Source: an uncultured Oscillospiraceae bacterium (GTDB lineage: Bacteria > Bacillota > Clostridia > Oscillospirales > Acutalibacteraceae). From it: a DNA stretch of 43,103 nucleotides. A model generated the notes under the pieces. That model was not told where the DNA came from, ran no database searches, and was given only the letters and a program-made list of their open reading frames with translations. The stretch is taken from contig USGT01000009.1 of the NCBI GenBank assembly GCA_900554335.1, positions 1 to 43,103 on the forward strand, in the 5' to 3' direction. The translations under genes were made by a program, and so were the position numbers. Below, piece after piece: positions 1-7,224 of this stretch (position 1 is the first letter of the stretch; each line of letters opens with the position of its first letter).

Positions 1-137
1 AGGCAATTCAAGGCTACTGAGCAGTTTTTTAGCTTCCTTGGTATTATCAAAATCTTTTCGTTTGGCTAATCTAATTAAAAATCTTCTATGTGTTTTAATG
101 CAAGTGGATTTAGAAGTTTATAAGATAATTCACTAGT
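1..137 (-). other. Possible remnant of a minus-strand coding sequence at the left edge
   Basis: Read on the minus strand, two adjacent frames give protein-like translations. One runs from about 137 to 75 (…LLNPLALKHIEDF, then stop). The other is open from about 117 to the edge (…LIRLAKRKDFDNTKEAKKL…). Adding one base in the A5 run at 77-81 would join them. Neither frame has an ATG, GTG or TTG start. This could be a decayed gene fragment or chance, and no family was recognised. Confidence 0.15.
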
Positions 138-236
138 TTATTCTAAAATATTATTTTGCGGCTTAAAATTAAACAGATATACTTGCTTTAAAATTGTTAA
201 CTAACCTGGTTAAATACAAAATAAAAATATTTTCAC

Positions 237-265
237 TTGACATTAATTTTAGCACTAATTATAAT
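237..265 (+). promoter_or_regulatory. Sigma-A promoter of the LRR gene leader
   Basis: TTGACA at 237-242 and TATAAT at 260-265 are separated by 17 bases, a perfect match to the vegetative consensus. Transcription should begin near 272, giving a leader of about 157 bases before the secreted LRR protein at 429. Outside this promoter and the leader, bases 1-428 show no convincing gene. Confidence 0.75.
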
Positions 266-271
266 TAAAAC

Positions 272-392
272 AGGTATTTGAAATGAACGGAGAAATAGCT
301 TCATAATACTTATAATTTGGTTACTCGGGGTTTGAGCTCCGGTAGCTTACCATATAAAGCTGTCTCTTATGTATAGAGATGGTTTTTATTTT
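272..392 (+). ncRNA. Candidate structured leader or small RNA ending in a terminator
   Basis: The stretch between the promoter at 237-265 and the hairpin-plus-T-run at 360-392 can fold into a nested hairpin at about 313-345: CGGGG pairs with CTCCG inside TAC/GTA and GGT/ACC helices. It is followed by an AGCTT/AAGCT helix and then the terminator-like stem. The LRR gene begins 37 bases after the T-run, so this could be a cis-acting attenuator or a free small RNA. It does not match any riboswitch class I recognise. Confidence 0.35.
360..392 (+). terminator. Intrinsic terminator or attenuator upstream of the LRR gene
   Basis: CTGTCTCT (360-367) pairs with AGAGATGG (375-382), including two G-T pairs, around a 7-base loop. 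It is followed by TTTTTATTTT at 383-392. Because it lies between promoter and start codon, it would stop transcription before the gene unless relieved. Confidence 0.5.
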
Positions 393-428
393 ATATAAAA
401 TTGCAAATAAAGGGGACAATTACACACT

Positions 429-1061
429 ATGAAGATTAAAAGATCTCGCGCGGTATTTTTATCATTACTTACTGCTTTTAGTTTCACTTGCTCGGGGGTT
501 TTCGCTTCCAAAATCTCGCTTGACGATATGGCAACGCTTCAGCATAAATCAAGAAAAAGGCACAATGCGGTGATTTCTCCGGCAAAAGGAGCAGTAATAG
601 AATCGTGGTTTAAAGATTACAAAGAGGAAGACGCTATTTATGCACCTCCGGGCAAGAAAAAAATAAAGATAAACAATGGCGTTAGAATCATTGGCAAAAA
701 TGCTTTTTTGAATCGTGATGATATTGATGAGGTTATTATTCCTGAAAGCGTGCAACTCATTGATGACAGCGCATTTGTTGGTTGCAGAAGTTTGACAAAA
801 ATAGTTATTAAGGGCGAAGTTTCTATTGGTCAGTATGCCTTTTTGAATTGCAAAAAATTGGTTGAAATTTTCATTGAAGGAACTATAAAAAGTGTTAATG
901 TAAATTCATTTTTTGGATGCGATTGCTTGAGGCTTATTAGAGATTTAGGTAGCGAACCTCTTAGAGGGAGTGTGCTGGATACTATTAGCATTAGTAGTTC
1001 TAAACCTAAGGTCGATGAGTTTGGCAATTTATACAGTGACGTGCATATTTTTAACTATTAA
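429..1061 (+). CDS. Small secreted leucine-rich-repeat (BspA/LRR_5-like) protein
   Basis: 210 residues. The N-terminus is a signal peptide: basic start, hydrophobic stretch at residues 9-24, likely cut after VFA near residue 26. Residues about 75-165 hold repeats of the treponemal/BspA type, for example GVRIIGKNAFLNRDDIDEVI, then a second unit with SAFVGCRSLTKI and a third with YAFLNCKKLVEI. Such proteins are usually surface-exposed and implicated in adhesion. This one is short and has no visible cell-wall anchor, so it may be released. A GGGG ribosome-binding site sits about 12 bases before the ATG. The gene stands alone, between a structured leader and a terminator. The family call is good; the role is inferred. 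Confidence 0.75.
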   Translation: MKIKRSRAVFLSLLTAFSFTCSGVFASKISLDDMATLQHKSRKRHNAVISPAKGAVIESWFKDYKEEDAIYAPPGKKKIKINNGVRIIGKNAFLNRDDIDEVIIPESVQLIDDSAFVGCRSLTKIVIKGEVSIGQYAFLNCKKLVEIFIEGTIKSVNVNSFFGCDCLRLIRDLGSEPLRGSVLDTISISSSKPKVDEFGNLYSDVHIFNY

Positions 1062-1070
1062 AAATTCAAT

Positions 1071-1096
1071 CCACCCAAAAGGGTGGTATTTTTTTG
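1071..1096 (+). terminator. Rho-independent terminator of the LRR gene
   Basis: CCACCC (1071-1076), loop AAAA, GGGTGG (1081-1086), then a run with seven consecutive T residues. It lies ten bases after the stop codon. Confidence 0.85.
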
Positions 1097-1177
1097 CTTT
1101 AAAATCTAGAAAACATTTGTGCGTTTTGACAAATATTATAATTTTGATGAAAATAATTAAAAAATTTATATAAATAC

Positions 1178-1206
1178 TTGACAAAATATCCTCGAAGATC
1201 CATAAT
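1178..1206 (+). promoter_or_regulatory. Sigma-A promoter of the 294-residue protein gene
   Basis: TTGACA (1178-1183), 17-base spacer, CATAAT (1201-1206). The spacer contains AATATCCTCGAA (1185-1196), a 12-mer that recurs at 5032-5043, upstream of the phosphatase operon. Confidence 0.7.
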
Positions 1207-1268
1207 TAAATATGTGTTATATATACAATATAGTGCATTAAATATTTTTATTTAAGGAGGAGTTTGAT

Positions 1269-2153
1269 ATGTTTTCTAAGTACTACAAAGAAATGTTGTG
1301 GGAATCTTTACCTAAAGGGGAGGAAAAAGAGAAGTTAATTGCTGCTACTGATGATGAATTGGAAAAATTATATGATAAATCAAAAGTTGAAGCTATGAAA
1401 GTTTATAGAGATTACAAAAATTTCAAAAAAACCATAAAAAATGGCAAAGTAGTTGTGAGAAATAATTATTCTACTCGGTCTAATATTGAAGATATAAGCC
1501 TTTTGAGTGATTCTGTTGAAAAAACTTTAATAGGTTTGCTTACTAAATCTTATTCGTTAGCAAAAAGTGAAATAAATTCAGCCAAAGGAATTGTATCGAG
1601 TGCAGCTGAAAGTGCGGTGCGTGTATTTAGAGCTGCCGGTGGGATGTTGTCATCTATTTTTGGCGGAGATCCTATCGTAAAAACTAAATTTGAGGCTGAT
1701 GTGCAAAAACCAATAAAAGAACTCTGTGAATTTTCCAAAAAGAAGTATTATTGTGGTTATAGTAGAAGCAAAGATTTTAAGAGTGATGAGAAAGATATAG
1801 AGGAAATCTTTAATAAATTTAAACACACACAAGCTTCTTTAGAAGGATATGTTAATTATACTTTTGAACAATTCCCAAGAAATGAAACATTTGAAAATAT
1901 GCCGGGAGTTCAGGTGTTTTTAAGAATATTATTGGGATTGGCAGGAATAAAAAGATCAGGTAAAGGTATTAGCAGTGATGGAGTAGAAAATGGCAAAGAA
2001 AGAGCTAATTATGTGTTTGAATTTAGTGGTTGTAAAAATTATTCATTTGGTGGTGGGCTTTTAGCTTTATTAGTTTATAATGCAGTGGTTGCTATTAAGA
2101 ATGTTCAAACGAAAAAATCATACTCTGCTTACTCCTTTTACATTAGATCGTAA
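1269..2153 (+). CDS. Protein of unknown function, possibly frameshifted near its 3' end
   Basis: 294 residues in the open frame, with AAGGAGG eight bases before the ATG and its own promoter. No signal peptide is seen. The first 90 residues are charged and helical. A small-residue stretch follows (residues 103-130, SAKGIVSSAAESAV…AAGGMLSSIFGG), and a hydrophobic segment GGGLLALLVYNAVVAI lies near residue 265. No family was recognised. The last 12 residues look unnatural. If one A is removed from the A6 run at 2112-2117, the frame continues to a stop at 2206-2208 with a much more protein-like tail (…LDRKSSEVRNKL…). The gene may therefore be longer, with an indel or a recoding site. It lies next to a SopB-like effector operon. 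Confidence 0.65.
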   Translation: MFSKYYKEMLWESLPKGEEKEKLIAATDDELEKLYDKSKVEAMKVYRDYKNFKKTIKNGKVVVRNNYSTRSNIEDISLLSDSVEKTLIGLLTKSYSLAKSEINSAKGIVSSAAESAVRVFRAAGGMLSSIFGGDPIVKTKFEADVQKPIKELCEFSKKKYYCGYSRSKDFKSDEKDIEEIFNKFKHTQASLEGYVNYTFEQFPRNETFENMPGVQVFLRILLGLAGIKRSGKGISSDGVENGKERANYVFEFSGCKNYSFGGGLLALLVYNAVVAIKNVQTKKSYSAYSFYIRS

Positions 2154-2213
2154 ATCTTCTGAAGTACGAAATAAATTAAAACCGTTTAAAGATAAATACG
2201 GGAAATAATTTTA

Positions 2214-2248
2214 AAATCACCCATGTTAAAGTGGGTGATTTATTTTGT
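2214..2248. terminator. Bidirectional terminator between convergent genes
   Basis: AAATCACCC (2214-2222) pairs with GGGTGATTT (2233-2241), a 9-bp stem. T-rich sequence follows on the plus strand (TATTTTG) and on the minus strand (TAAAATTATTT). It serves the plus-strand gene ending at 2153 (or 2208) and the minus-strand gene ending at 2261. Confidence 0.8.
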
Positions 2249-2260
2249 GCAAAAAATGCT

Positions 2261-3763
2261 TTAACTTTTAGAAGTAACTTTCGAAAATTTCGAGGAACCC
2301 TTCATTTTTCCCATGCGGCTAGTGGTGTTTTTATATCCAACTTTTAAACCTCTAAAACCGGTGTTAGAACTTGCGATTTCATCTGATTGGGTTGCGTCAT
2401 AAACTTCGCTGGCTTGAACCTTTTCTTTTTTTGTCATTTTTTTGTAAGGGTCTGGCGCTTCTCCGTCGTTTGCTTCCATAGTCATCACAAGGTCGTTAAT
2501 CTCAGCGGCCACTTCGCCTGTTCTGTCTTTTCCGCTTTTGCAGTTGAAGGTGATGGGGTAACCTATCAAATAAAGGAGTGCAGCTAAACGGGTTTGAATT
2601 GCTGCGGGGTTTGATTTTATTCCTCTTCCATGAGTGCTTAGCCAAAGGTCTAAAATTTGTTTTGAAAGGTTTATTATTTTTTTAGTTTTTAGGTCAATTT
2701 CTTTGGAATTTTCGGGGTGTTTTTTCTTTTCTTCTTTAAGTTCGTCTAAATATTTTCCAACTTCCCCTGAAGATTTATCCATTTGGTTAACAAATTCATG
2801 CTGCAAAATGTAGTCTTTTTCTTCGCTTTTCATTTTCGAGCGTTTGCTGTAGAACTCGAAACTTTCTTCGAGCGACTTTAAAATGTCTTTTCCGAAAAGT
2901 TTTTCAAAAGATTTTTTGTTTTGGTCGTAAGAACTTTTAACCATTGCGCCGCCATAGTTGTAGTGCATACTGTTAGAACCGAAGTTGAATAAAAAAGAAG
3001 AATTTTTTAGCTTTAGTTTCACAGTTTTTTCTTCGCCGTTTGCATCTAAAATCGGCATGTCTATAGTTTTATCGAAGAAATTTTCAAATGCCTCGGTTTG
3101 TTGGGCGGCTTTATTTTTGTCGGATGAAAACAAAACCTTAGAAAGGGGCTTTTTCGGTGGGCTCATTAATTGAATATTTCCCATTTTCACTTCCCAAACT
3201 TTATTTTTCGGGCTTTCTTGAAGTGCTTTCGCTCCGTATTGTTCAACGGCTGCGGCTAAAATCACTTCTTTTGTGGCCATTTCCGTTCCGCGAGTGTTCC
3301 TGTGCCTTATTGCAGAAAACAAAACTTTGCCGTCTTTTCCTGCGGTTTTAGCTTCTGTTTTCCAGAGGTTTGAAGCGTGCTCTATGTTCGAATCGCTTGA
3401 AGATATTCCTCCTCCGTGCTTTAAATTAGTGAATATTCCCATTTCTGAAGCAGGAACAGAGGTTAAACTTGCCTGTAAGGGCTTTCCATTTTTGCCTTTG
3501 ATTGTTATGTCTTTCGAAAGTGTCTTCCAAGAATTTTTGTCTTTGTTAATCGCCAAAATATAGCAGTTATCATAATTCAATTTTTGGCTTAGATCGCGGT
3601 TTTTAAGCACTTTTTCGATGTCAGCCATTTTGCTTATAACTTCGGAATAAATTTGAGGGCTGTTTTTATTTACCGCCGTTTGAATGTCCTTCACCGTGGC
3701 AGTGGTTAAATCAAGATTTTTCAAAGCGGCTTTCAGCTCTGATTTTATGTTATTATTGTTCAT
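2261..3763 (-). CDS. SopB/IpgD-like inositol phosphate phosphatase (putative host-directed effector)
   Basis: 500 residues. The signature is FNCKSGKDRTGE at residues 406-417, a Cys-x5-Arg phosphatase loop with C408 nucleophile and R414. It is the same CKSGKDR loop as in Salmonella SopB/SigD and Shigella IpgD, which dephosphorylate phosphoinositides and inositol phosphates in host cells. Other features fit that family as I know it: a downstream SSNTG (465-469), an upstream FNFGSN segment (259-264) followed by a YxxN-type stretch, HASNLW near 129-134 and LFSAIRH near 148-154. The length is close to SopB (about 560) and IpgD (about 540). There is no signal peptide or membrane helix, and the N-terminal 60 residues are helical and polar. 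The start is ATG, preceded by AAAGGAGT. It is second in an operon, 18 bases behind an unknown helical protein. No secretion machinery is in the window, so the delivery route is unknown. Confidence 0.8.
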   Translation of the reverse strand: MNNNNIKSELKAALKNLDLTTATVKDIQTAVNKNSPQIYSEVISKMADIEKVLKNRDLSQKLNYDNCYILAINKDKNSWKTLSKDITIKGKNGKPLQASLTSVPASEMGIFTNLKHGGGISSSDSNIEHASNLWKTEAKTAGKDGKVLFSAIRHRNTRGTEMATKEVILAAAVEQYGAKALQESPKNKVWEVKMGNIQLMSPPKKPLSKVLFSSDKNKAAQQTEAFENFFDKTIDMPILDANGEEKTVKLKLKNSSFLFNFGSNSMHYNYGGAMVKSSYDQNKKSFEKLFGKDILKSLEESFEFYSKRSKMKSEEKDYILQHEFVNQMDKSSGEVGKYLDELKEEKKKHPENSKEIDLKTKKIINLSKQILDLWLSTHGRGIKSNPAAIQTRLAALLYLIGYPITFNCKSGKDRTGEVAAEINDLVMTMEANDGEAPDPYKKMTKKEKVQASEVYDATQSDEIASSNTGFRGLKVGYKNTTSRMGKMKGSSKFSKVTSKS

Positions 3764-3781
3764 TTTTTCACTCCTTTGTAG

Positions 3782-4912
3782 TTAGAATAAGTTTAATATT
3801 TCAGAAAGAATTTTCTGCGAGCTTGGAGCTTTTGCGCCGAATGTTGATTTTTTCAGCCTTTCGGAAATAACACGCTTGGTTTCATTTTGCATTTCTTCAA
3901 CATACGAATTGAAAATTTCCTCGTCTAAATTCTCTGATGATGAAGCTTTTTTTAAGAATTTTTCGCAATTTTTAAATTTCGGCAGTTCGCTTTCGGTTAT
4001 TGGATTCATGCCTCCAGCTTGATTTATAATTTCGTTTGCTTGAGCAATGGTTGATTTTTGAATATCAAAAAAGTGTTTTAAACTTTCTTTGTTGTGCGAT
4101 TTGTTTTTGCGGTTTTTTTCAATTTGCTTGAACTTTTCTTTTTCTGGCATGGATTCATCACGGATGTTTTTACAGGTGTTAATGCAGTTGCTAACGGTTT
4201 TATAGTCCTCTTCCAAGCCGGTTTCTTTTCTTAATTTTTTCAAATTGAGAATGACATTTTCAGCAAAACTGTAAAGTTTTTGAGAATTTTTTTTGTTTTC
4301 AGGGTTAAGAACTTTATCTTCAAGCGCTTGGCAAAAAAGGCTAAGCTTTTCAGATTTTTCTTTGTCTTTAACACTCGATTTCATAAATTTAATCATCAAA
4401 TTAATTAGTTTTACCGCACTTTTGGTGTCAAGTTCCTTGCTATTTTTGAATTCAGCTATGCTGCTGCTTAATTTATTTGAAATGTCAGTTTTTCTTGGTT
4501 TAATAAGTTTTATTTTTTTCATTTTTTTAAGTTTTTCTATTAAATATTTTTTTGGCAAGGGTAACTCATTTTCTTCTAGTTTTTTCACGATATCGATTAT
4601 GGTATTTACTTGAATTTCTATGTCTTTTGCACTGTTTATTTCAGTTTCGAAAATAAGCAAATAAACCATTTTCACAACATTTTCTTTGCAAACCACAGGG
4701 AAGTGAATTCTTTTTATATAATTTCTTGTGAAATTTTTCAGGCTAATGTCGGGGTCAAGGTCAAAAATGCTTTTTATTTCTTGGAAAATTTTCTTTTTGT
4801 AAGAAGAATTTACTCTATTGCTAGAGTTCATGCGCCTTTGATTGATAACAATGGTCGAATGTTTTAAAAATTTTTCAAATGTTATGTCCATTTCTTTCTT
4901 GTTAAATTCCAT
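3782..4912 (-). CDS. Lysine-rich helical protein of unknown function, co-transcribed with the SopB-like phosphatase
   Basis: 376 residues, starting at an ATG with AGGAGGG six bases upstream. It is first gene of a two-gene operon with the phosphatase. The sequence is strongly charged (Lys, Glu) and predicted helical throughout, with no signal peptide, no membrane segment and no recognised motif. The N-terminal 100 residues are less repetitive (FARNYIKRIHFPVV-type stretch near 60-75); the rest is heptad-like and could form coiled coils. It could be a chaperone or partner of the phosphatase or a second effector. Both ideas rest only on gene order. Confidence 0.7.
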   Translation of the reverse strand: MEFNKKEMDITFEKFLKHSTIVINQRRMNSSNRVNSSYKKKIFQEIKSIFDLDPDISLKNFTRNYIKRIHFPVVCKENVVKMVYLLIFETEINSAKDIEIQVNTIIDIVKKLEENELPLPKKYLIEKLKKMKKIKLIKPRKTDISNKLSSSIAEFKNSKELDTKSAVKLINLMIKFMKSSVKDKEKSEKLSLFCQALEDKVLNPENKKNSQKLYSFAENVILNLKKLRKETGLEEDYKTVSNCINTCKNIRDESMPEKEKFKQIEKNRKNKSHNKESLKHFFDIQKSTIAQANEIINQAGGMNPITESELPKFKNCEKFLKKASSSENLDEEIFNSYVEEMQNETKRVISERLKKSTFGAKAPSSQKILSEILNLF

Positions 4913-4946
4913 CTTGACCCTCCTGATTTAAATTTTAACTTATTAA

Positions 4947-4974
4947 ATTATATCACTAATCAATTAAAATTCAA
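4947..4974 (-). promoter_or_regulatory. Sigma-A promoter of the phosphatase operon
   Basis: Minus-strand TTGAAT (4974-4969), 16-base spacer, TATAAT (4952-4947). It lies about 35 bases upstream of the ATG at 4912. About 60 bases further upstream is the 12-mer shared with the promoter at 1178-1206. Confidence 0.65.
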
Positions 4975-5131
4975 GTGCTAAAAATTTATTTTAATATATA
5001 TTTTATACAAAGTGAAATCATCAGTAAAAACAATATCCTCGAATAAATATTGTGTTTAGCATTTTTTAAGAGGGCCATTTTTTGAATAATATATTTACCT
5101 TAAAAAATCTATAAATAGGGAAAAGCTTAAA

Positions 5132-5164
5132 CAAAAAATCCACGCGAAATTTAATCACGTGGAT
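5132..5164 (-). terminator. Terminator of the AGCS symporter gene
   Basis: On the minus strand ATCCACG and CGTGGAT (5138-5144 paired with 5158-5164) form a 7-bp stem, followed by a run of T residues. It begins ten bases after the stop codon at 5175. Confidence 0.75.
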
Positions 5165-5174
5165 GACAATTAAG

Positions 5175-6575
5175 TTATTTCCAAAGCGTTGTGTCGGTTA
5201 TTCCGCAATCTTCTGCCTTGAAAACGGGCTCTTTGTTTTCTTTCTTTTGCTTGATGTAGTCATTCAGGCAAGCTTTGTAGCGCCCTGAAAGCTTCAAAAT
5301 AGTTATTATATTAACAATCGCAATAAAAGACATTGGAATATCAGCCAAATTCCATGCTACTGAAGCAGTTGCAACGCAGCCAAATATTATTGAAAAAATT
5401 CCAAGCAATCTGAAAGCATTTGAAAGTTTTGGGCTGTCTTTAATGAACGTTATGTTCGGTTCTGATAATCCAAAGTTTCCGATTATTGCCGAGAATGCAA
5501 AAGCCGTTATTGAAAGCGTTATGAAGTGAACTCCCCAAATTCCAAGCTGACTTTCGAGCGCTTTTTGCATGAGTGGCATGCCTGACAGAGAAGAATTTAA
5601 GTCTACCCCTGAAAGAAGCAAAATAAATGCTGAAGTTGAGCATATTAAGATTGTGTCAATAAACACAGACAAAATCTGAGCGATGCCTTGTTTTGCCGGG
5701 TGAGAAGTATCTGCTGAGGCTGCTGCGTTTGGTGCGCTTCCCATGCCTGCTTCGTTTGAAAGGAGACCTCTTTTTATTCCAATCAAAAGGACGCTGCCGC
5801 TCATTCCTCCGAAAATTGATTTAAAGTTAAACGCCGAAGAAATTATTGCATTAAATGCATCCGGAATTTTAGAAAAGTTAGTGATAATTATGTAAAGGCC
5901 TGCCAAAATATAAATGCTTGCCATTGCCGGAACTAAATACGAAGAAACGAAGCCGATTCTTTTCATTCCGCCAAAAACAACAAACGAAACCACCGAAGCC
6001 AGAATTATTCCCACAACATATGGCCAAATCGTGTTTTCGTAGTTAGGAATATAATATTTGAGCGAAGATGACATATTGTGCGCTTGAAGGGCATTAAACC
6101 CGAAGAGAAAGCAAAAAACAAAAAGCGAAGAAAAAACCATGCTTACTTTTTTGTTGCCAAAAGCTTTTTCCATGTAATAAGCCGGGCCACCAACGAAAGA
6201 ATTTCCGTCTTTGCTTTTCACTTTGTAAATCTGCGCCAGTGTAGATTCAGCCATTGAAGAAGCTGACCCAATAATCGCCATTATCCACATCCAGAACATT
6301 GCCCCCGGGCCGCCTATCACCACTGCCGTGGCTACTCCCGCGATGTTTGCAGTTCCCACTTTCGAAGCTGTGCAAATCATTAGCGCTTGGAACGACGAAA
6401 CCTTTCCGCCTTCTGATTTTTCATTTATTGATTTTAAAGCCTCCGGGAAAAAGCGAATTTGAGAAAATTTTGTGATTGCAGTGAAATAAACACCGCAAAA
6501 AATTAGCAAAGCGATTAATATGTAAACATAAATGAAATCGCTCACTGGTGTTAGCACCGAATTAATATAGTCCAA
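5175..6575 (-). CDS. AGCS-family sodium:alanine/glycine symporter
   Basis: 466 residues, a normal length for the family, with about 11 membrane segments. The diagnostic AGCS stretch is at residues 70-95 (KVGTANIAGVATAVVIGGPG, then AMFWMW), and GGPAYYMEKAFG follows near 128. The family imports alanine, glycine or similar small neutral amino acids with Na+ (or H+). The start is taken as TTG at 6575 because GGGAGG lies seven bases upstream and no better start exists. It is monocistronic, with its own terminator. A TACAC-N5-GTGTA palindrome lies about 160 bases upstream. Confidence 0.92.
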   Translation of the reverse strand: MDYINSVLTPVSDFIYVYILIALLIFCGVYFTAITKFSQIRFFPEALKSINEKSEGGKVSSFQALMICTASKVGTANIAGVATAVVIGGPGAMFWMWIMAIIGSASSMAESTLAQIYKVKSKDGNSFVGGPAYYMEKAFGNKKVSMVFSSLFVFCFLFGFNALQAHNMSSSLKYYIPNYENTIWPYVVGIILASVVSFVVFGGMKRIGFVSSYLVPAMASIYILAGLYIIITNFSKIPDAFNAIISSAFNFKSIFGGMSGSVLLIGIKRGLLSNEAGMGSAPNAAASADTSHPAKQGIAQILSVFIDTILICSTSAFILLLSGVDLNSSLSGMPLMQKALESQLGIWGVHFITLSITAFAFSAIIGNFGLSEPNITFIKDSPKLSNAFRLLGIFSIIFGCVATASVAWNLADIPMSFIAIVNIITILKLSGRYKACLNDYIKQKKENKEPVFKAEDCGITDTTLWK

Positions 6576-6883
6576 ATTGAAACCTCCCTATATATTATTT
6601 ATATAGTTATTATATACCACACTTTAGCCAGGATTAAAAGTCTATTTTCATGATGAAATTGAAAAATATCGTTTACGAAAAGTTTAATTTTTAGTGAATA
6701 AAAAGTTAAAAATATTAAGCATTGATATTTATTAATACACACAATGTGTAAAGATATTATACTAAATATAATAAAATTCATGATTAAGGATAGATATATG
6801 GTGCTTTGAGCCGAAAGGCCTAAACGTATTGTGTATTTAAATATCAATAAGAAATCCCTCGGGGCTACCGAAGGATTTTATTT
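6576..6883. other. Intergenic region between the symporter gene and spoVM
   Basis: No gene is seen here. It holds a palindrome at 6736-6750, several AT-rich -10-like elements on both strands, a small GCC-GAAA-GGC tetraloop hairpin near 6811-6820 flanked by TTT/AAA, and the hairpin at 6852-6884. A plus-strand transcript from about 6780 to 6884 would resemble a short terminated RNA, but no convincing -35 element was found for it. Confidence 0.4.
6736..6750. promoter_or_regulatory. Palindromic operator candidate, copy A (TACAC-N5-GTGTA)
   Basis: TACACACAATGTGTA is a perfect 5+5 inverted repeat. The same arrangement occurs at 7748-7762 (one mismatch) and 7941-7955 (perfect), on both sides of the XRE regulator gene. 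Confidence 0.4.
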
Positions 6884-6884
6884 T
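6852..6884. terminator. Hairpin terminator downstream of spoVM
   Basis: AAATCCCTCGG (6852-6862) pairs with CCGAAGGATTT (6868-6878) with one mismatch around a 5-base loop. The T-run is better on the plus strand (TTTTATTTT) than on the minus strand (CTTATTG). It touches the spoVM stop codon, so it probably ends the spoVM transcript and may also stop a plus-strand transcript. Confidence 0.6.
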
Positions 6885-6967
6885 CAGATTTTCTCTTTTT
6901 TTATCTTAAATATCTTTCTTAAGAAAAAACCAAGAAACCCGGGACTTTTAAACACAACAACTTTCAT
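6884..6967 (-). CDS. spoVM: SpoVM, spore coat-anchoring amphipathic peptide
   Basis: A 27-residue peptide, MKVVVFKSPGFLGFFLRKIF followed by KIKKEKI. It matches the SpoVM pattern MKxxxxKxPxFLGxxxRxxx(F) of about 26 residues. In Bacillus SpoVM is made in the mother cell, recognises the convex forespore membrane and anchors the ATPase SpoIVA that starts coat assembly. The usual proline (residue 9) and the FLG turn are present; a glycine replaces the common lysine at residue 10. The start is ATG with GGGAGGG six bases upstream. It lies 23 bases after a small membrane-protein gene, so the two are probably co-transcribed. Short length is normal for this gene. Confidence 0.88.
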   Translation of the reverse strand: MKVVVFKSPGFLGFFLRKIFKIKKEKI

Positions 6968-6990
6968 AATAAACCCTCCCTATATTAGAG

Positions 6991-7134
6991 TCAGCGTTTT
7001 ACAAGAGATATTGACAAAATCACTAACATCAGTGATATAATGATTATTATTATAGATTCAGGAAATAAGAATGAAAGTATAAGCCCCAGTCCGAAAGCGA
7101 GCGAAAGAATACCTTGCTGTTTGTAACTGCACAT
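6991..7134 (-). CDS. Small hydrophobic membrane protein upstream of spoVM
   Basis: 47 residues from the ATG at 7134, chosen because GGCGGTG lies seven bases upstream. A longer TTG version from 7185 would have its AGAGG almost touching the start. After a short polar start (MCSYKQQG) come two hydrophobic stretches, GILSLAFGLGLILSFLF and IIIIIISLMLVILSISLV, then a basic end VKR. It resembles tiny two-helix proteins common in Clostridia, of no assigned function. Its position suggests expression with spoVM. Confidence 0.6.
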   Translation of the reverse strand: MCSYKQQGILSLAFGLGLILSFLFPESIIIIIISLMLVILSISLVKR

Positions 7135-7224
7135 AAAATTCACCGCCGTTGTTAATATAAAAGCGTGACTGAAACTTAATTTCAAAGACCTCTTTTACAT
7201 ATTATACGGCGGAGTGCAAAAATG

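Noticed and set aside
6780..6884. Possible c-di-GMP (GEMM-I) riboswitch because of GAGCCGAAAGGCCTAAAC
   Set aside because: The first conserved half (GCACAGGGCAAACC type) and the second helix are absent; only a GAAA tetraloop hairpin remains.
7011..7038. TTGACA and TATAAT on the plus strand with an ATCACT-N6-AGTGAT palindrome between them
   Set aside because: It lies inside the minus-strand membrane-protein gene, the spacer is 19 bases, and no plus-strand gene follows.
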